A DNA stretch of 64,000 bases from Flavivirga eckloniae. Its GTDB lineage: Bacteria > Bacteroidota > Bacteroidia > Flavobacteriales > Flavobacteriaceae. Each line of letters opens with the position of its first letter. Position 1 is the first letter of the stretch. Where the stretch lies: NCBI RefSeq assembly GCF_002886045.1, contig NZ_CP025791.1:124001-188000 (forward strand), read 5' to 3'. A model generated the notes under the pieces. The model made no database searches, was not told the origin of the DNA, and worked only from the letters and a program-made list of their open reading frames with translations. Positions 36,452 through 45,844 of the stretch are shown here, one piece after another. Made by a program: the position numbers and the translations under genes.

Positions 36452-36871
36452 TTAAGATATCCACCCTTTAGCTTGGGATTTTCTAGAAAACCAAAGAAAA
36501 ATAAATGCAAAAATGACTATCATAATAGCCATCCACAAATTAATCACCTGGTTGCTAATAAAAGCAAAACTCATTTGAATAATTACTGCAATTAAAGAGA
36601 TAGCCCAAAAAGTAGTGGCCCATTTTTTTCTTAGCAAAAGCCCTATGGCTGCAATAGCTCCTGCAAAAACGGCAATAGCAAACATAGCAGTAACCCATGC
36701 AGGGGCACTAGCTGCAATTTCTAGTTCTTCTGCAGTAAAAGCATTACGGTATCTTTCCGTATTGTATGCTTGGCCTAAATAACCATCTACCCCAAGTCCG
36801 TTCCAAATAAGAGCAATAACACTTACGATCCAGAACCAAATAGGAGGCTTGTTTGTTGATGTTTCATTCAT
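36452..36871 (-). CDS. Four-helix integral membrane protein, unknown function
   Basis: 139 residues with four hydrophobic segments (about 10-28, 58-78, 84-105, 110-130) and a loop with GVDGYLGQAYNTERY. It resembles a small conserved Bacteroidota membrane protein without a name that I can give. It stands alone, divergent from truA, with the repeat cluster downstream. Confidence 0.7.
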   Translation of the reverse strand: MNETSTNKPPIWFWIVSVIALIWNGLGVDGYLGQAYNTERYRNAFTAEELEIAASAPAWVTAMFAIAVFAGAIAAIGLLLRKKWATTFWAISLIAVIIQMSFAFISNQVINLWMAIMIVIFAFIFLWFSRKSQAKGWIS

Positions 36872-36972
36872 AATTATTAGTATTTAGTTAGTTAATTGAG
36901 ATATACAAGTTATAATTTTTTTGTCACAATCAATAAAGGGCGTATTTTTCGAATCTGATTTTAATTCAAAAA

Positions 36973-37749
36973 ATGAAAAAATACTTTTACGTTTTTACCA
37001 TTCAATATTTAGGGTATCGTTTTCATGGTTGGCAAAAGCAACCCAACGTAAAAACCTTGCATTTAATGATAGATCGAACTTTAAACTTTATTCTTGAAGG
37101 TAAGCGTTTTAAAAGCTTAAGTTCGGGCAGGACAGATGCTATGGTATCTGCCGAAAATGCGGCCTTCGAACTGTTTTTATTCGAACCTATTGAAGATGAA
37201 AAAGCGTTTTTGGATTTATTTAATCATAACTTGCCTCAAGATATTAGAGCTACGAGCATACGGGAAGTAGATGCAGCGTTTAATATTATAAACCATTCAA
37301 AGATTAAAGAATATCTGTATTTATTTACCTGCGGTCAAAAATGCCATCCGTTTTGTGCTCCAATTATGACGACGATTCTGGACGATTTGGATATTGAAAC
37401 GATGAAACAAGGGGCCAAACTTTTTGAAGGCGAACATTATTTTAAAACGTATTGCTATAAACCTACAGAAAATGGTGTTTATGATAGAGAAATCTTGCTA
37501 TGCGAATTAGTAGAGAACACCATATATACAGCGAATTACTTTCCAAAGAAAACCTATTTATTAAGAGTTAAGGGGAAAGGGTTTATGCGGAATCAAATTA
37601 GATTAATGATGGGAACTTTAATCGATTTGGGAAAAGGTAAATTAACCTTAGAAGACATTAAAACAAGCCTATTGCCCGATAGCACTGTAAAGATGGATTA
37701 TATAGCGCCAGCATCAGGGCTTATTCTAAATAACATCGAGTTTGAATAG
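36973..37749 (+). CDS. truA: tRNA pseudouridine synthase A family protein
   Basis: Forms pseudouridine at positions 38-40 of tRNA anticodon stems in the canonical family. 258 residues with FTIQYLGYRFHGWQKQ, the catalytic Asp in LSSGRTDAMVSA, and the C-terminal VKGKGFMRNQIRLMMGTLI. The motif SSGRTDxxVS agrees with TruA, though the middle region is diverged and a second TruA paralogue may exist elsewhere in the genome. Confidence 0.85.
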   Translation: MKKYFYVFTIQYLGYRFHGWQKQPNVKTLHLMIDRTLNFILEGKRFKSLSSGRTDAMVSAENAAFELFLFEPIEDEKAFLDLFNHNLPQDIRATSIREVDAAFNIINHSKIKEYLYLFTCGQKCHPFCAPIMTTILDDLDIETMKQGAKLFEGEHYFKTYCYKPTENGVYDREILLCELVENTIYTANYFPKKTYLLRVKGKGFMRNQIRLMMGTLIDLGKGKLTLEDIKTSLLPDSTVKMDYIAPASGLILNNIEFE

Positions 37750-37835
37750 TTAAGTGATTTTTGTAATTTTCTCGTATTATTTAGACTATCTTATCTATTT
37801 AAAAACTAATTAACAACATCAAAAAACGTAACATT

Positions 37836-38516
37836 ATGGGGGTAACAGTTCCAAAGGAAACATTAGATTTTTTTAAAAGACTAGAAAAAAACAATAACAG
37901 GGATTGGTTTAATGAGAGAAAGAAGGAGTTTAAGGCCATGGAAGCCGAAGTGAAAAAGGTTTATAACTCAGTTTTCGAAACTTTAAACACCCACGATGAA
38001 ATAGATAAACTAAAAATATTTAGAATTTATAGAGATGTGCGTTTTTCTAAAAACAAAGATCCTTATAAAACGCACTTTGGCGGTTCGTTTCATAGAACAA
38101 AACCGAAATTAAGAGGTGGTTATTATCTACATATTCAACCTAATAATGAGAGTTTTATAGCTACTGGCTTTTGGGAACCAGCTTCAGCAGATTTGCTAAG
38201 AATTAGAAAAGAGTTCGAAATGGATGATAGTGAAATACGCGAAATCTTGGCCAACAAAAAGTTTAATAGTGTTTGGGGTGACACCTTTGTGGGAGACGAG
38301 GTGAAAACAGCCCCAAAAGGGTTTAGTAAAGACCATAAAGCCATCGATCTAATAAAAAAGAAGCAATACATCTTCACTAAAAAGTATACCGATAAAGAAG
38401 TGCTTAGCCCAGACTTTTTAAACGATGTAAACACATCTTTTAAAGCCATAAGACCTTTCTTTGATTATATGAGTGATGTACTCACTACAGACTTAAATGG
38501 TGAGTCTTTAATTTAA
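37836..38516 (+). CDS. DUF2461 domain-containing protein
   Basis: 226 residues matching the DUF2461/TIGR02453 family: ETLDFFKRLEKNNNRDWF near the N terminus, the central RIYRDVRFSKNKDPYKTH and GGYYLHIQP motifs. The function of the family is unknown. It starts 86 bp after truA and is followed by a bidirectional terminator. Confidence 0.9.
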   Translation: MGVTVPKETLDFFKRLEKNNNRDWFNERKKEFKAMEAEVKKVYNSVFETLNTHDEIDKLKIFRIYRDVRFSKNKDPYKTHFGGSFHRTKPKLRGGYYLHIQPNNESFIATGFWEPASADLLRIRKEFEMDDSEIREILANKKFNSVWGDTFVGDEVKTAPKGFSKDHKAIDLIKKKQYIFTKKYTDKEVLSPDFLNDVNTSFKAIRPFFDYMSDVLTTDLNGESLI

Positions 38517-38541
38517 GTCTTTTAGAACATATTAATATTAG

Positions 38542-38574
38542 AATAAGGGTTAGATTATATTTCTAACCCTTATT
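38542..38574. terminator. Bidirectional terminator
   Basis: Perfect 13-bp stem AATAAGGGTTAGA (38542-38554) with TCTAACCCTTATT (38562-38574), between the convergent DUF2461 and ABC permease stops. Confidence 0.8.
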
Positions 38575-38578
38575 TAAT

Positions 38579-39919
38579 TTACAATTTCCGAAGATTAAAC
38601 AGCCCGAAAACAGCAATTGTCAATGTGATAAGTAACGTTGGAAGCATCAGATGCATCCAGCTAAAATCACGTTTTGGACTATAAAACTTAGCCTCATGAT
38701 TTTCCCAATCGATTACATTGGCAGGATTGTTTTCGAAAATTTTTGTATAAAAACTTAGGCGCAAATTTTCATGAAATTCAGTAAGGGCTTTCAAGAAATC
38801 TAAGTGACTAATCATATCCGTACTAGCTAAATTATTAAAACTTAATTGTGTATGCATTGTTGGAACAAAAAGGGCAACTTTTTCACTTACGGTATTACGC
38901 ATCATAATTTTTTCCATCATTTCGGTACTTGTTTCCTTCGCTTCTAAATCTCCCATATGTTGCATACCATAGTACCAAATCCAACTGAATTGATCATCTG
39001 GAACAGGATAGTTTTTATATTGAGGATAGGCTTCATAAAAACTCGTCATGGTGGCATCTTTTTCCAAATCCCATTTTTCATGGTAGCCATCTCTTTGTTC
39101 TACCATAGCATTTAAAGCTTCTGGCACTTGGTATCTGTTAAGAACATAATTATTGACCATAGCAGGAAGTAAAATGTTTAGTAAAACCCATATAGAAATT
39201 AAGATCAATGCATTAAAACTAGAGTCTTTTAGCATAGAAACTATCCATAGGCATAACGCACTCCAAAACGATACATACAATATGCTTTGTATAAATATTG
39301 CCCAAAATGCTTGATTCATCGGAATTTGTAAAATACCGCAGGCCAAAAACATCAGAAAAATTAAAATAGCAAAAACAAAGAGAATTCTTATCAATAGTTT
39401 TTTTAACAAAAACCTGGCTTTCCCAGCAGTTTGTGCTGCTAATATTCTCCAAGTACCTAATTCCTTTTCTTCAGAATATAAATTAAAGGTCATGGCTATT
39501 AACACCAAAGGAAACAGATAAATAATAACGAATCCCAAATCTAAATTCCCAGACATTAATAACGACGGGTTTTCAAAGTCGGTATCATATTTCTGACCTT
39601 CCAATCCACGAATGGTTACAGCTTGTAGCAATGGATTAACATCACTCTGACCAATTGAAATCGCACTTATATTTGTAGGCTTTTTTATTAAAGTAAAACG
39701 TAGGTAATACAATAACAAGCCTAAATCATCACTGTGATATTCCAGATTTCGTTTAATACTTTCTTCTTGAAACTCTTGCGCTGCAACAATGGTGTTTTCT
39801 TGTTTTACCAAATATTGTTTACCAATTAATATACTGATAACCCCAACAGATACCAACAAAACAAGACTTACCAAGAATATCTTAGTTCTAAAAAATGACT
39901 TAAATAATAAATGATACAT
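38579..39919 (-). CDS. ABC-2-type permease with DUF3526 domain (second permease)
   Basis: 446 residues with an N-terminal transmembrane segment (about 12-30), a periplasmic region, a cluster of about five segments (about 130-270) including EEKELGTWRILAAQTAGKARFLLKKL (read as the usual cytoplasmic coupling motif), a large soluble loop and a last segment at the C terminus. The architecture and the EKE-GT-RLL-type loop are those of ABC-2/DUF3526 permeases. It is 1 bp from the other permease gene and likely dimerises with it. Confidence 0.85.
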   Translation of the reverse strand: MYHLLFKSFFRTKIFLVSLVLLVSVGVISILIGKQYLVKQENTIVAAQEFQEESIKRNLEYHSDDLGLLLYYLRFTLIKKPTNISAISIGQSDVNPLLQAVTIRGLEGQKYDTDFENPSLLMSGNLDLGFVIIYLFPLVLIAMTFNLYSEEKELGTWRILAAQTAGKARFLLKKLLIRILFVFAILIFLMFLACGILQIPMNQAFWAIFIQSILYVSFWSALCLWIVSMLKDSSFNALILISIWVLLNILLPAMVNNYVLNRYQVPEALNAMVEQRDGYHEKWDLEKDATMTSFYEAYPQYKNYPVPDDQFSWIWYYGMQHMGDLEAKETSTEMMEKIMMRNTVSEKVALFVPTMHTQLSFNNLASTDMISHLDFLKALTEFHENLRLSFYTKIFENNPANVIDWENHEAKFYSPKRDFSWMHLMLPTLLITLTIAVFGLFNLRKL

Positions 39920-39920
39920 C

Positions 39921-41360
39921 TTAGATAGCTTTTAGGTTAGTAGATATTCTTAACAAGCCAAAAACCGACAATACACTCCATAAGAGTAACGCCATAATGG
40001 AAGTTACTTCGTTACTTAACACTTTAGAGACATTTAAAAAGTGATATTCGAATGGAGGAAATTCTTTCCAATACTTATTGGAAATCGTATTAGGTCCAGC
40101 TTTTCCTTTATTGGGAATGAAATCCATCTGCAATTGGTTCATTTCTTGAGCCAGATTAAAACGATAAGCTTCTGCTTGGGCCTTAAAATGCAGAAAAGAC
40201 TGGAAATCAGTACCAGAGAAAGCCATAGACCAATTTTTAATTGCTGTATACGGGTTAACAAAAGCAGATAAGCGTTCTAAGTTATTTTGTTTACGATAAA
40301 CTTGATACAAGCGATCTTGATGCTCTAAATAAACTTTGGTACTCATAGCTTCACCCTGGGACATAACAAATCCACCATAATTAAAGGGAAGATCTTCTAC
40401 CTTTGCCACATTATTTGCTAATAGTACAGAATCTTTTAATGCTTTAAAATGTGGGTCATCAGGATTATGGCTATCGCCTTGCTGAATTAAATCATGTTCA
40501 ACGGCTGTTTCTATTTCTATTTTAGAAGGCGTAGGGTACAAGTAATACCCAATTGCTTGCAAAGATTTTGGTAGTATAATTACAAACAACAACCAAATCC
40601 CCAAAAGTTTTACCAAAGCGCCTTTCGCAGTTTTGCTAAAGGCTGAAACCAAAATGGTAATAGTACTTAGAATAGCAAAAAACAGTAAGTAAGAGACCAA
40701 TAACAAGACGTATCTCAGTAAACTCCCAGAGTACATATCGTCATGAGATTCTATCAGTACAAAGCATAGCAAAATAAGAAAGATGGCAGATAGGAAAATT
40801 AAGGATAAGCTATAGAGGCCTAACCATTTACCAAAAACAATTTCTTTTCTAGTTATACCTTGACCAATTAACAGTTTTAAAGTGCCATTTTCTCTTTCTC
40901 GGGCCACTGTTGCAAAGCCTAAATAGAAAATTAGTAAGGGGATGATTACCTTTAAAAGCATCGCCAAACTAACCTCTCCAAATCGTAATAAGCCTGTAGA
41001 CATACTCGCTTCAGAAAAGTTGACTGTATTCTGTTTGTGTGCTTCCAAGAATACGGCATTACCAACAAAATTTTCTAATCCTAAGTCGAAAATACTAAGA
41101 ACATGTTTTATTCTAAGAGCAAAAGAACCATAATGAGCCATTCGATGCGGGTGCTTATCAGGGTTGTTTTCCCAACTCTCTTGCACTTCATCTTGCACTA
41201 AATGTCGTGTATAGTTTTGATCGTGGTAGTTTTCCCAACCGCTGTAGGTCGAAAAAAGAAGCAAAAATACCATTAAACCTAAAGCTATGCTCATAACTTT
41301 GGATCTAAAGGCATCTTTCCATAGTTGGCGTGCCAACAAATAAATGACATTTTTTCTCAT
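39921..41360 (-). CDS. ABC-2-type permease with DUF3526 domain (first permease)
   Basis: 479 residues, the same layout as its neighbour: N-terminal segment (about 20-37), large periplasmic region, and membrane cluster (about 135-275) with the coupling loop ARERENGTLKLLIGQGITRKE, then a long extracytoplasmic domain (about 280-445) and a last helix. ABC-2 permeases generally work in export. It lies 2 bp downstream of the TonB receptor gene, indicating one transcript. Confidence 0.85.
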   Translation of the reverse strand: MRKNVIYLLARQLWKDAFRSKVMSIALGLMVFLLLFSTYSGWENYHDQNYTRHLVQDEVQESWENNPDKHPHRMAHYGSFALRIKHVLSIFDLGLENFVGNAVFLEAHKQNTVNFSEASMSTGLLRFGEVSLAMLLKVIIPLLIFYLGFATVARERENGTLKLLIGQGITRKEIVFGKWLGLYSLSLIFLSAIFLILLCFVLIESHDDMYSGSLLRYVLLLVSYLLFFAILSTITILVSAFSKTAKGALVKLLGIWLLFVIILPKSLQAIGYYLYPTPSKIEIETAVEHDLIQQGDSHNPDDPHFKALKDSVLLANNVAKVEDLPFNYGGFVMSQGEAMSTKVYLEHQDRLYQVYRKQNNLERLSAFVNPYTAIKNWSMAFSGTDFQSFLHFKAQAEAYRFNLAQEMNQLQMDFIPNKGKAGPNTISNKYWKEFPPFEYHFLNVSKVLSNEVTSIMALLLWSVLSVFGLLRISTNLKAI

Positions 41361-41362
41361 AC

Positions 41363-43849
41363 CTAAAATCTATAGGTTGCATTTAGTAAGATGTTCCTTG
41401 GCGAACCAGGCGCTAATCTTGAAGCATTTAAAGCACCTAACCAATATGTTTTATTAAAAAGGTTATTCGCTTTAAGAGTCAATTGTATATTCGAATTTGC
41501 AGGTTTGTAGTACAATGCCCCTTCAAAAACGGTATATTCTGGAAGCAATAAACGGTCGGCATACCATGAGTATTTATCTCCGCTGTATTGCATGCCAAGA
41601 CCAACACTAATACCCCTTAAGGTTTTGTTTATAAAATCATACTTTCCCCAAAGATTGGCACTGTGCTTTGGAGTTCCACCAATACGTTCACCAATTAGTG
41701 ATTCATCTTCATCTTCAACGATTTCGGCATCTGTAAAGGCATATGAGGCTACTAATTGAAAGTTTGATGTTATATAGCCTGAGAAATCAGTTTCAAATCC
41801 TTTACTGCGCTGCTTACCTCTGGAGGTTAAATTCTCTAAGTCGTAGGTGTCACCAATCAGAATATTCTTTTGGGTGATATCAAAAACAGCAAAATTTAAT
41901 ACTGCTTTTCCGTTAAAGAACTCGCCTTTGGCACCAATCTCTTTTAAACTACTTTCTAATGGGTTAAATCTACCTGGCGAAGCAGACCAAAAGAAACCTT
42001 CGGTAGCAGGGGATAATGACACCGTATTTGTCTGAGGCTGGAATCCTTCTAAATACGTAGCATAAGCACTTATGTTATCGGTAATTTCATAAGTCAAACC
42101 GATTCTAGGAATAAATGCCTCGTTTTTAAATTCTTGTTCATTGCCTTTATAATCAAATATATCTTTAAACCACTCATATCTTAAATTAATCAAAGCAGAA
42201 AACTTACCGATTTTGAATTGGTTTTGAATATAAATTCCACCAGTAGTAGAAAGGTTTGCCGGAATTTCAAACTCAGAAATTGTATAGTCTTTTGTCTCTC
42301 GTATACCATTGCTTGGGTTCTCTAAATTAAAATGCGGTACGTTTGGTACGGGCATTACAACACCATCAATTTCCATAGTTTGAAATTGATCCGCCTCATC
42401 AACATTGAAATTTGTTACCGAACCATCTAACCTTAAATAACGTCTAGCTCCGTTTTGTCCTCCGCCAATGGTGCGTTCCCATCGCGTTGCATCATATCCT
42501 ACTAAGAACTTATTCGTGATTTTTTCTCCTTTAGTGTCAAAATTGAAAAAAGCACTAAAATTATCCGTATTCCAAAATTGCTCGCGTTCTACATAGCGCA
42601 TGGCGGCCAAGGTTGGTATAGCATTTCCGGCAATATCGACCGCAGCACTGTTTACTGTTCTGTGTTCTGCTAAATCCTCATCCCAGGTTTGCTTCATGTA
42701 AGACGCATTAAAACCAAAATTATCAGTAAACTTCTTGTTGAAATTGGTCATGATAACCACTTCTTTAGACTTGAAAAAATCGTTGGAGGCTCCCACATTT
42801 AAAGAAATAGGAGTGCTCTTTAAATCAAATTCTCCATTAATGCTGCCAAAAATGGGCTGACCTCTATCTAAATTTCCGACACCATTACTATAAATCATTT
42901 CAACATTAAGTGCTGTTGTTTCATTAGGAATGTAACTAAATGAAGGGGTTATCAAAAAGGCGTTGTTTTTTACCAAATCCCTAAACGAATTTGCCTCTTG
43001 AAATGCAGCGTTAAAACGATACAGTAACGTTTTAGAGTCGTTCAAAGGTCCCGTGAAATCAGCGGTCGCTCTCAAAGTTCCAAAACTACCAGTAGTCGCA
43101 GAAACTTCGCTTCGCTTTTCTTTCAAGGGTTTTTTGGTCACCATATTCACAGTTCCACCAGGGTCGGCACTAGAAAAAGTAACAGAAGAAGGACCTTTTA
43201 TCACTTCCACACGTTCAATATGCGAGGTAATGGGTTGAAGAAAATAATACTGACGGGTACGCATGCCATTTAGTATTTGTCCGTCATCCGCCTGTGTAAT
43301 ACCACGAATATTATAGTGATTGTATAAGCCAGTAACTGTAACATTACTAACTGTTTTTACGGCATCTGGTAATTGAAAGGCGAGACGATCGGCTATCAAT
43401 TCTTTCGTTACGGAGGTTATCGCCTGTGGCAGCTCTTTATTTTTTATGGCTATTTTAGTTGCTGAAAAGGAATAGTCGCTATTATAATCTTTTCTAACCC
43501 TACCTATAACTTCTACGGATTGCAATTGCTCCTCATTTTCCTCCAGCACCAATGTGCCCAGATCATAGGCCTGAATTTGGTCAAATGATTTCTGTAAACG
43601 CAACGATCGCATACCTATGTAGCTTACGTTAATTTGATAGTTTCCAATTTGCTCAAGTTCTAAAGCAAAGCTACCGTCCTCTTGGGATACTGTACCGTTT
43701 GTAATTCCTGAACCTTGGTTTGTATACGAAATGGTTGCTCCTAATATGGGTTGTCTATCCGTATCAACAATTTTACCTTCAACCGAAATTTGGGCGAATG
43801 ATGTATTAATTGATACTATTGCTATTATTATGAGAATGTAGTTTTTCAT
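41363..43849 (-). CDS. FhuA-like TonB-dependent siderophore-type receptor
   Basis: 828 residues: signal peptide (about 1-19), carboxypeptidase-regulatory-like domain (about 22-105), plug (about 125-245, with ITSHIERVEVIKGPSSVTFS and DPGGTVNMVTKKP) and a 22-strand type barrel ending in the aromatic C-terminal strand (NILLNATYRF). The plug and barrel resemble ferrichrome/siderophore receptors. It is embedded between the ABC ATPase gene (4 bp upstream) and two permease genes (2 bp downstream), which is an unusual mix of import receptor and ABC-2 transporter. The ligand is unknown. Confidence 0.88.
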   Translation of the reverse strand: MKNYILIIIAIVSINTSFAQISVEGKIVDTDRQPILGATISYTNQGSGITNGTVSQEDGSFALELEQIGNYQINVSYIGMRSLRLQKSFDQIQAYDLGTLVLEENEEQLQSVEVIGRVRKDYNSDYSFSATKIAIKNKELPQAITSVTKELIADRLAFQLPDAVKTVSNVTVTGLYNHYNIRGITQADDGQILNGMRTRQYYFLQPITSHIERVEVIKGPSSVTFSSADPGGTVNMVTKKPLKEKRSEVSATTGSFGTLRATADFTGPLNDSKTLLYRFNAAFQEANSFRDLVKNNAFLITPSFSYIPNETTALNVEMIYSNGVGNLDRGQPIFGSINGEFDLKSTPISLNVGASNDFFKSKEVVIMTNFNKKFTDNFGFNASYMKQTWDEDLAEHRTVNSAAVDIAGNAIPTLAAMRYVEREQFWNTDNFSAFFNFDTKGEKITNKFLVGYDATRWERTIGGGQNGARRYLRLDGSVTNFNVDEADQFQTMEIDGVVMPVPNVPHFNLENPSNGIRETKDYTISEFEIPANLSTTGGIYIQNQFKIGKFSALINLRYEWFKDIFDYKGNEQEFKNEAFIPRIGLTYEITDNISAYATYLEGFQPQTNTVSLSPATEGFFWSASPGRFNPLESSLKEIGAKGEFFNGKAVLNFAVFDITQKNILIGDTYDLENLTSRGKQRSKGFETDFSGYITSNFQLVASYAFTDAEIVEDEDESLIGERIGGTPKHSANLWGKYDFINKTLRGISVGLGMQYSGDKYSWYADRLLLPEYTVFEGALYYKPANSNIQLTLKANNLFNKTYWLGALNASRLAPGSPRNILLNATYRF

Positions 43850-43853
43850 GGTT

Positions 43854-44543
43854 TTAGATTGTTTCTAAGTAAAGTTGATTTAATTGGCTTGCGTCTATAT
43901 CATTGGCTTTTAGTTTCTGCACTAATGTGCCCTCTTTCATAATACCTATGGTCGTGCCTAGTTCTACGGCATTAAAAATATCATGTGTAGCCATAAAGAT
44001 TACTTTGCCCATAGCCGCTAGTTCTTTACAAATTTTAGTGAATTCCGAAGTTGCTTTTGGATCTAAGCCAGAGGTAGGTTCATCCATAAAAATTACTTCT
44101 GCATTTTTGGCAAGTGCTACAGCAATACCAACTTTTTGCCGCATTCCTTTGGAGTAAGACGATAGCCTTTTGTGCTGCGCATCTGATTGTAGTCCTGTTT
44201 TTTCTAAAAAAGCCTCTAATTGAGACGTGGAGTATTTAAATCCAGCCAAACGGCTAAAGAAATCCAAGTTCTCTACACCGCTAAGGTTGCCATAGAGTTG
44301 CACAGTTTCAGGAATATATGCGGTAAGTTGATTGGTATCGTCTTTACCAACCTCTTTGTCGCCTAAAAGAGCTTGACCGCTATCTTTTTTTATAAAACCT
44401 AGAAAAATATTAATGGTTGTTGTCTTTCCTGCTCCATTTTGACCTAACAGGCAAAATATTTCGCCTTTAGAAACTTCAAAAGAAACATCTTTTAAGGCCA
44501 CCTTTCCATGGTAAGACTTGCATATGTTTGTTGCTTTCAACAT
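43854..44543 (-). CDS. ABC transporter ATP-binding protein
   Basis: 229 residues with Walker A (LLGQNGAGKTTTINIFLG), Q-loop region, signature LSSYSKGMRQKVGIA (SKGMRQ replaces the usual SGGQ, as in many ABC-2 ATPases), Walker B EVIFMDEPTSGLDP and the switch His in MATHDIF. The start MLKATNICKSY at 44543 is preferred over an upstream frame extension. It energises the two DUF3526 permeases in the same operon, similar to NosF with NosY. Confidence 0.92.
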   Translation of the reverse strand: MLKATNICKSYHGKVALKDVSFEVSKGEIFCLLGQNGAGKTTTINIFLGFIKKDSGQALLGDKEVGKDDTNQLTAYIPETVQLYGNLSGVENLDFFSRLAGFKYSTSQLEAFLEKTGLQSDAQHKRLSSYSKGMRQKVGIAVALAKNAEVIFMDEPTSGLDPKATSEFTKICKELAAMGKVIFMATHDIFNAVELGTTIGIMKEGTLVQKLKANDIDASQLNQLYLETI

Positions 44544-44788
44544 AACGTATAATGAATTAAAAATTGATTGTAAATTGTACAAACGCGTATACTTACTGTT
44601 GTTAACAATAATTAAGCGTTTGAATGTTTTGATGAGATGCCCTGCGAAAGGACGGAGCCCGATGTATGTTTAAATATGCATAACGTCTCGATATATTCCA
44701 CAATAAATGCAGATTACCATATCGAAACGGCAAATGAATTGGGTGTACCTATCACACAATACAGCGATGGTACTACATACAAAATGGA

Positions 44789-45091
44789 CTATAAAAATAG
44801 AGGAGGGGGTCTCGTAAAGAGATTACTTGATAGATATTTGTTGTTAAAAACAACGTATGGAGCTATACTATTAAATTTTTGCTCCGATAAAAAATATTCC
44901 GTTTGGGGTAAAACAGTGATTTCTGTTTCTAGAAGAGGTATAAAATTAACCGCTGTTGCTATATGACAAACTTCACAATGCTGAACGTCTGTATCGTCTG
45001 CATGATGAGAAAACTCATGTAATCCTGCCACTTTGAATAATAAAAACAAAGCGACAAAAAACATAGTGATAAAATGCTTCTTGTTTTTCAT
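44789..45091 (-). CDS. Small exported or membrane protein with His/Cys-rich motif
   Basis: 100 residues from the Met at 45091: a hydrophobic leader (about 7-24) followed by HEFSHHADD and then HCEVCH, a set of His and Cys residues that suggests metal binding. The C terminus ends in PPPLFL. Proteins of this look occur near TonB receptors and metal transport genes in flavobacteria, and it lies just upstream of such an operon, 245 bp from the ATPase start. Metal binding is inference. Confidence 0.6.
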   Translation of the reverse strand: MKNKKHFITMFFVALFLLFKVAGLHEFSHHADDTDVQHCEVCHIATAVNFIPLLETEITVLPQTEYFLSEQKFNSIAPYVVFNNKYLSSNLFTRPPPLFL

Positions 45092-45299
45092 TAGAAGCTG
45101 TAAATATAAATCAATATTATAAATTATTAGAGGGGTAAATAAAAATACTTTAATTAAATCGAGCGCTTTAACTATTAGCGAATATTTATGCAATTCGCGT
45201 TCTGCTCTATTAACTTAAATCAAAGAGATTATTGCGTCACTACTATTTTTGTAATGACGACATAATTTAGCTTTCTAAGTTGAGGAATGTTTCCTTTAA

Positions 45300-45716
45300 C
45301 TAAACTGCAGCAAGTAATTCTGGATTCTCAAAAAGTTGAAGACTGCTGAGTAATTGTTCCTTAACAATACCCATCATTCGCTTATTTAAAGCAGATGAGT
45401 TTTGTATGTAAATATTATACTCTTCAACAGTAAACTGCCCAATAATCATACCCTTTAGCGAATTTCTAAATTTCATATCTTTTTGAATCGCATTTTCAAT
45501 ATAGATCATGCGTTTCTCTGCAGATAAATCATAAAAAACCGATTTATGCTTAACAATATAATTTTTAAAAACAGCAATTAACAAGTCTTTTTGAAACTTT
45601 GCAATGGGTCTCAATACGATGTTTTGAAAACGTTCATCACTACTCATAGTATCATTAATGGTAGTTGAAGGAACTTCTGGACGAATACTTTTCAGGTTAA
45701 ATTGTCTTGTGTTCAT
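45300..45716 (-). CDS. Conserved flavobacterial protein of unknown function
   Basis: 138 residues from the Met at 45716 (MNTRQFNLKSIRPE). A compact helical protein with RFQNIVLRPIAKFQKDLLI, EKRMIYIENAIQKD and FRNSLKGMIIGQFTVEEY. I recall homologues labelled glyoxalase in databases, but I see no metal-binding glyoxalase motif, so that name is not used. A longer frame starting in the hairpin at 45793 is rejected. Confidence 0.75.
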   Translation of the reverse strand: MNTRQFNLKSIRPEVPSTTINDTMSSDERFQNIVLRPIAKFQKDLLIAVFKNYIVKHKSVFYDLSAEKRMIYIENAIQKDMKFRNSLKGMIIGQFTVEEYNIYIQNSSALNKRMMGIVKEQLLSSLQLFENPELLAAV

Positions 45717-45792
45717 TGTAAAGGTTTTGATAAAAATATAGATTATAAACACTAAAAAATCGAGGTCACGTCCATAATTGTTAACGAGGTTA

Positions 45793-45834
45793 TTAACAAA
45801 TGGCTGAGTGCTAGTGTTTTCAGCCATTTGTTAA
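45793..45834. terminator. Strong hairpin between the SDR gene and the next gene
   Basis: Perfect 15-bp arms TTAACAAATGGCTGA (45793-45807) and TCAGCCATTTGTTAA (45820-45834) with a 12-nt loop. It lies 11 bp past the SDR stop on the minus strand. There is no long T-run, so termination is likely but not certain. Confidence 0.6.
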
Positions 45835-45844
45835 AGTGTTTGGT

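Noticed and set aside
44637-44966. 110-codon open frame on the plus strand between the ABC ATPase gene and the small His/Cys-rich protein gene
   Set aside because: Its second half is antisense to the better-supported small His/Cys-rich protein, it has no recognisable domain or start signal, and the N-terminal stretch gives no family resemblance. A decayed gene fragment in 44637-44788 remains possible.
45300-45716. Glyoxalase annotation for the 138-residue protein
   Set aside because: No glyoxalase-type His/Glu metal motifs or beta-alpha-beta-beta-beta pattern can be seen; the name recalled for homologues seems to be a database carry-over.
45717-45827. N-terminal extension of the 138-residue conserved protein
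   Set aside because: The added residues would be encoded by the 15-bp hairpin downstream of the SDR gene, and the conserved part begins at MNTRQFNLKSIRPE.
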